A stretch of DNA of 64,000 nt from Hymenoscyphus infarciens (lineage: Eukaryota > Ascomycota > Leotiomycetes > Helotiales > Helotiaceae): positions 1 to 64,000 of the forward strand of contig LLCB01000250.1 of NCBI GenBank assembly GCA_001414345.1, given 5' to 3'. The first letter of the stretch is position 1. Each line of letters starts with the position of its first letter. This document shows, in pieces, positions 59,363-64,000 of this stretch. Made by a program: the position numbers and the translations under genes. A model generated the notes under the pieces. The model made no database searches. It was not told where the DNA came from and saw only the letters and a list, made by a program, of their open reading frames with translations.

Positions 59363-61982
59363 TTACAGTTCCCCATCATGGTCGCCCAACCGTTCTTTGG
59401 AGAACTCCTCCATCATGTCCTTCGAGAAAACTTTTGGTCTCTCATCATCCAAGAAAGAAAGTGCTTCCGTCGCCTTCCCACCACAAGCTCTTTCCAGAGC
59501 CAGGAAAGCAAAGTGTCCGCCCACAACTGGACGTGCTTTGAACGAAATACCCGGGAACCCACCATCCCCTTCGGTATCATACAGATCCGTCATCGGGAGA
59601 TCTACAATTTGTTAGATGAACGTAGAGAAAATGAATTGGGAAAGACTTACCAGTTGATGTCTCGTTCACCCACAACGCGATCGATTCAACTACTTCTTCC
59701 CGAACCTGTTTGCTAGCCACAGCCACAGCGAAAAACTCCCAATCGCTCTTGGTATATAGATGGCGACTATCGAGTGGGAGGCCATATCTTTGGCGAACGT
59801 TGTGGTACCAGTCACTCTGGATCTTGTAAATTTTCTCGCCCACAAATGCTGTCTTCGACTTCCCCTGGATCGTCAATGGCTTTTGATCAGTGGCGATATT
59901 TGATTTTGAACTTGGTAGATGGAAGCAAAGCAACGAGTCGGCAAACAAGTTATACAGGGTAGTCCAGCTGCCAAACCAAGTATAGGCAAGCTTCGCATGT
60001 GTGCCATCCCGCGACAGAGCAAACTCGGTTTCCCATCTCTTGATGTAATTTTCGGAAATCTCAGCATAGTACTTTGCGTCGTCTTCCTCTCCAACCAACT
60101 CTGCTATTTCGGACATTGCTCGAATGCCAATGATGCCTTTTAGAGCAAGATTGGTCTGATTCGCCAGCCAACCAGCGAAATCGTCCGTTGAAAGTTGGTT
60201 ACTTGGAATGAGTGCTTCCCGAACAAGGTATCCGGTCCATTGCTTCCACAATTTGTATGAAGCTTTAATCCATTTTCGTGCTTGTTTTTCTCCTTTTGCT
60301 GAGACTGGACCACCAAAGGTATCATCCATGCCATCAGCGTCGACGTATAGTGAAAGAGATCCGGCTTCAGATTCCATGTAGCGATCATCTCCTTCCTTTG
60401 ACCAAATACTTGCAGGCTCAGTGTCATAGATGAGAGAATTGACAAGTGCCAAACCCATAATAAGCATGTTTCCACATTCTTCAACAGGCATATACTCATC
60501 ACGGCCATCTGGATGACCTGTTGCATTTGGAAAGCTTGCGCCAATGTCGTGCATACTATAGTCGTTTGGGTACTGACCACTGAGTTGATGCTCGATGAGG
60601 GGATCCAAAAGGTACGCCAACCATTTCGGATTGGTGTACAAGAAGAAAGGAAAAGCGGGGTATATAACATCAACGGTATTCATGTTACCGTCAGACGAGA
60701 TCTCCTTGAAGAAAATGATAGGATCATCTGGTGTACCCGAGAAACTGCAAGCCCCAATAACCTGGCGAGCACTCAGTGCAAGAATATCCTTGTAATCCTC
60801 CGATCCAGACTTCAAAGCATCGATTTCCAATTGCGTGGAGTAGTTGGAGGCAAGCTGAGAAACCTTACTAAAATCATAGTAATGGAAATCAAGCAGCTGG
60901 TCTGCCGTAGGGTAATAAGCTGCCCACAACGGTCGCATCAAAGTCATTCCTCTTGCCGAAGCAAATTGAATGACTGGGTCCTGGATATGCCCAATCGTGA
61001 ATAGTACGCTGTCCTCAACGATACCTGCAGAGGTACCATTGAGTTTGAACGACTTGGAAAAGGCAAAAACCGGTTCTTCATCCATAATGGCGCGGAATTT
61101 CCCATCCACAACATTTTGTAATGTTCCCGTTCTGGAAAAGCGCTGTCTCAGAAGAGCAGAAGTTCCAGCCTCATAATGGACATCGGAAGGCCCAGTAAAA
61201 TGCAGTGTACCCCATTCCGCTCGATCCGCATCTTCCGTCAAGAGTTGTTCTGTCTGCCGCTTGATTTTCCATGTTTTGAGAGGTGCAGACCCTTTGCTCT
61301 CTGCTTGTACACCCTGGCTCATCTCCCATCGAATTGTATTACCTCGATTGGCACTAACCCACAGCCCGTTGAGATCAATGTATACATCGACGTTGAAACT
61401 TCCTTTGACAAGGACGGTTAAATATGAGGCAGGAATCGATTGTCGAAGAGTCGAGGTTGGGGTGATGGGAGAGAGGAAGGATAGAGTGAGTTCTAAGGGT
61501 TCGTCGGTTTCTTTAGGACCGGGGATTTCGTATGTGAGATTCGTGGTGGAAGCATCAAATTTTGCACCGAGATATGTTGGGAAGGAGACATTGAAACTGG
61601 GTGATTGTCAGAATTTGCAGGTTTCTCGAATGTTTTTGAGTATTCCGACTTACCTGTCTCCGGACCTTGACAACGAGTCTTGGGGTCTACCAAGAAGGGG
61701 GTAGACAAGGTTGGATTTGGGAACGGCAGCGAGAACAGACAATCCGACCTCGAATGAAATGTAAGCCTAGCTTCCATTTGCAACGCTGTGAAGGAATACC
61801 TCTTGCCCAGTCCAGAAAATAGGCCAATGTTCCCAAGGAGCACCTCGAGCACTTCCTAACCAGGTGCTTAAATAAGGATTTCGTACTGTCAAAGGTAGCA
61901 CTGGTGGTTTTAAGCTCGAAGCCTGTGACAGAGTGCCACCAACAGCAAGAGCTGCAGCAGACCAACCTGTCGTCCAACGCAT
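59363..61982 (-). CDS. gtaA: secreted GtaA-type glutaminase
   Basis: Four exons (61800-61982, 61654-61748, 59651-61596, 59363-59601) with introns of 51, 57 and 50 bp join to 820 aa. The start at 61982 gives a signal peptide (residues 1 to about 20, T-T-G-W-S-A-A-A-L-A-V-G-G). Family markers: L-T-V-R-N-P-Y-L-S-T-W-L and W-P-I-F-W-T-G near residue 45, Y-P-A-F-P-F-F-L-Y near 300, D-I-G-x-x-F-P-N-A-T-G and M-P-V-E-E-C-G-N-M-L-I-M near 350, and a closing A-R-P-V-V-G-G-H-F-A. These match the DUF5127/DUF4965/DUF1793 architecture of fungal extracellular glutaminase A, which releases glutamate from glutamine outside the cell, with an alpha/alpha toroid C-terminal half. No GPI signal. Confidence 0.93.
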
Positions 61983-63363
61983 CGTGTGAAGCCAACCGGG
62001 GCAAGGAACGTAAGGAGGGATGTGAAGAATGCAAGTAATAGAGCAGCAACTTATGGCATTAGGACCTGCCACTCAATGTAGCTGTTCAAAATTTGAAGAA
62101 GTGTGTATATATAACAAGGAGATATAGAGAAGAAAGAAGTAAACAAGGAAAAGAACCGAAGCTTCAGTGACGAACCTGAAGCTCCCCCGCCGCACATTGA
62201 AGTCAGCGGATGACCCGCAAAAGCTGGGGTGAAACATGGGGAAGGATGATCTGCTCGGGCGAGTTGCATAAAATTGATGCGGACTAATGCAATTTATGCA
62301 AGCAATCAGAAGCGGCATCGGATAATTCAGGTACGGAGCTCCGCTCCCTAAATCAAGAAGAAACAAATCTATGTAATTAATTTCATGTCGAAAAGGCCGT
62401 TGCTTATTTACATTATGTTGAACAACTAGAACAATGAAACTCAACGAATTATTTTCAGACGACAAAAAATTGAATACTAGTGCCTTGTTTTTTTATGGTG
62501 AGTGTCGCTTTTCTTAGGAATACCCCTCACTTGAGAGCGAAGATCTCCAAACAAATTACTTCCAATCTTCAAATCCGTTGAAAATCCCCTCAAAGAGACT
62601 GTTGAATTCCCAACCTCGCTCACGGATGGCTCCGTACCATCACCTCCTATGCTTGGTGGTCCAATTGTTGTTGCTGATCTACTTCCAATTGTGCTGAGAA
62701 TTAGACTTCCTGAAGCTAGCAAAGTTGCTGGCATTCACGGGTTAGGATATTGATGCTCCATCGAGTATGAAATCTTTCCTTTGGGGGCTACCTGCCGCGA
62801 TCATCTTTGTTCCCACAGAAATTGCAGAAATTTCTTTTAGTTGACCTGGTTCGTAACGTCTGAATATTTTCAGAAGAGCCTTAAAGATATGTATATATGC
62901 GTAAGGGGCGACTATAACAAGCTAAAATGAAATTGGGTCTCTTAGAAATTGAACTTATCTGGAACTCCAGTCTCCCTTCAAAAGTACATAATTAATCTAT
63001 TACATGCAGGTTACACCACAGACTGTAACACCTCAAGTTCCCGTGATGGACCGCCTGGACAGTAAAAGCGGCGGTATATACTCTGGTTGTAGCAAAAGTA
63101 TTGTCAGTTTCGGGAAGGAAGGTAATCAAAGAATCATATTCAGTTGTAAAGACGCGAATTGTTTACCTCTTGCTTTTGTTGTCTATCGCGAGGTGTTACT
63201 TGTAAATCATGAAGGTACGACCAGTTGATCTCCGGGTGACTTCGACCCCGCTCGGCTGTTCCTCTCTTCCAGATTTCTCCGCCCTTGACAGCACTTGATA
63301 AAATCATCTACTTCACTCACAACGACGTGATAATTTATTCGGCAATTTTTTCCGGGCCTCAAT
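61983..63363. other. intergenic, short unsupported ORFs
   Basis: Upstream region of the glutaminase gene, which is still open in frame to 62072. Minus ORFs at 62073-62465 and 62477-62734 and a plus ORF at 63004-63228 have no motif. Nothing else recognised. Confidence 0.45.
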
Positions 63364-64000
63364 ATGTCGCTAGCAGGCAAAATAATTGCTATCACCGGTG
63401 GAGCGAGTGGTATAGGACTAGCCACCGCTAAACTCATTTCTTCGCGAGGAGCTACTGTCAGCATCGGCGACATTGATCCATCGTCCCTCCAAGCAGCTGA
63501 CGCGCATTTCACTTCCCTCTCGGCTCCTTTCACCGTTACAAAACTAGATGTCACATCTCGAGAAAATGTCGATTCCTGGATTTCATCCATTGTCACCAAA
63601 TATGGAAAGCTCGATGGAGCAGTCAATTGCGCAGGAGTTATTGGAAAACGCCACGGGGTCACGACTCTAACCGAGTTAGAGGACGATGAATGGCACAAAA
63701 TCATCAATGTGAATCTCACTGGATTGATGTATTCACTTCGTGCAGAACTTCAGAATATCTCGGATGGAGGCTCGATTGTCAATATCTCTTCTATCCAAGG
63801 AGTAATGGGTATCTTTTACCGCTTCTCGCTTTCCCCAAACCTCACTAAATGACAGTGCAGGCTTTGCAGGTTCAGCTGCTTACGTAGCAACCAAACATGC
63901 TGTTATTGGACTCACCCGATCAACTGCGAAGGAAAACGGCCATCGAAACGTGAGAGTCAACGCTATCGCACCGGGATCCATTCAAACTCCTCTCTTGGAT
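63364..64000 (+). CDS. short-chain dehydrogenase/reductase, cut by window edge
   Basis: Exon 1 63364-63808, intron 63809-63860 (52 bp), exon 2 from 63861 to the edge; 195 codons seen. Classical SDR marks: cofactor loop T-G-G-A-S-G-I-G at 11-18, an N-C-A-G motif (variant of N-N-A-G), catalytic Ser in N-I-S-S, and Y-x-x-x-K at Tyr156/Lys160 (Y-V-A-T-K). After it comes [12 protein letters not shown]. Asp at the end of strand 2 (G-D-I-D) suggests NAD(H) preference. The substrate is not predictable. Missing only the C-terminal 60 or so residues for a roughly 255-aa family member. Confidence 0.93.

Overview
The window looks like a chromosome segment of a filamentous ascomycete (Pezizomycotina). The evidence is short GT-AG introns of about 45-180 bp, a Zn2Cys6 regulator, secreted fungal enzyme families, an NLR-type relic, and AT-rich blocks with the C-to-T/G-to-A decay left by repeat-induced point mutation (RIP). 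A Leotiomycete is my best guess, but that is inference from gene style, not proof. Where introns are given, reading-frame continuity across every junction was checked by hand.

Layout: 1-545 is a 50-bp palindromic tandem array. 674-5642 is a RIP-decayed LTR retrotransposon on the minus strand (496-bp LTRs, 5-bp target duplication). 6977-9803 holds two divergent housekeeping genes, cytosolic tryptophanyl-tRNA synthetase and a PRELI/MSF1 lipid-transfer protein. 9.8-14.7 kb is gene-poor and carries a 525-bp TIR element (12737-13261). 14.7-18.7 kb has two secreted carbohydrate enzymes (GH114, CE12-type esterase). 19-28 kb is a turnover zone: an NLR/TPR pseudogene, a small RNase III-like gene, a Zn2Cys6 transcription factor and an aldo-keto reductase pseudogene. 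28.2-30.6 kb encodes a GPI-anchored GH16 glucanase. 32.7-39 kb has two lineage-specific-looking genes, a TPR-like protein and a 1230-aa disordered/coiled-coil/TPR protein whose C-termini resemble each other. 39-43.2 kb has a TMEM19/DUF92 membrane protein, a FAD oxidoreductase and an HsbA-like protein with no signal peptide. 44.2-45.1 kb has a degenerate GC-rich repeat family. 45.4-52.5 kb is a four-zinc-finger gene split by a 5.6-kb Copia element. 52.5-57.5 kb is sparse. 57.5-62 kb has a Tra2-like SR/RGG protein and a secreted GtaA-type glutaminase. A short-chain dehydrogenase runs off the right edge.

How parts relate: the secreted GH114, CE12 and GH16 enzymes and the glutaminase suggest a polymer-degrading or plant-associated lifestyle. 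Genes are otherwise independent; I see no convincing biosynthetic cluster or defence operon. The main stories are transposon biology (RIP gradients, gene disruption) and gene decay (NLR, AKR, zinc-finger gene).
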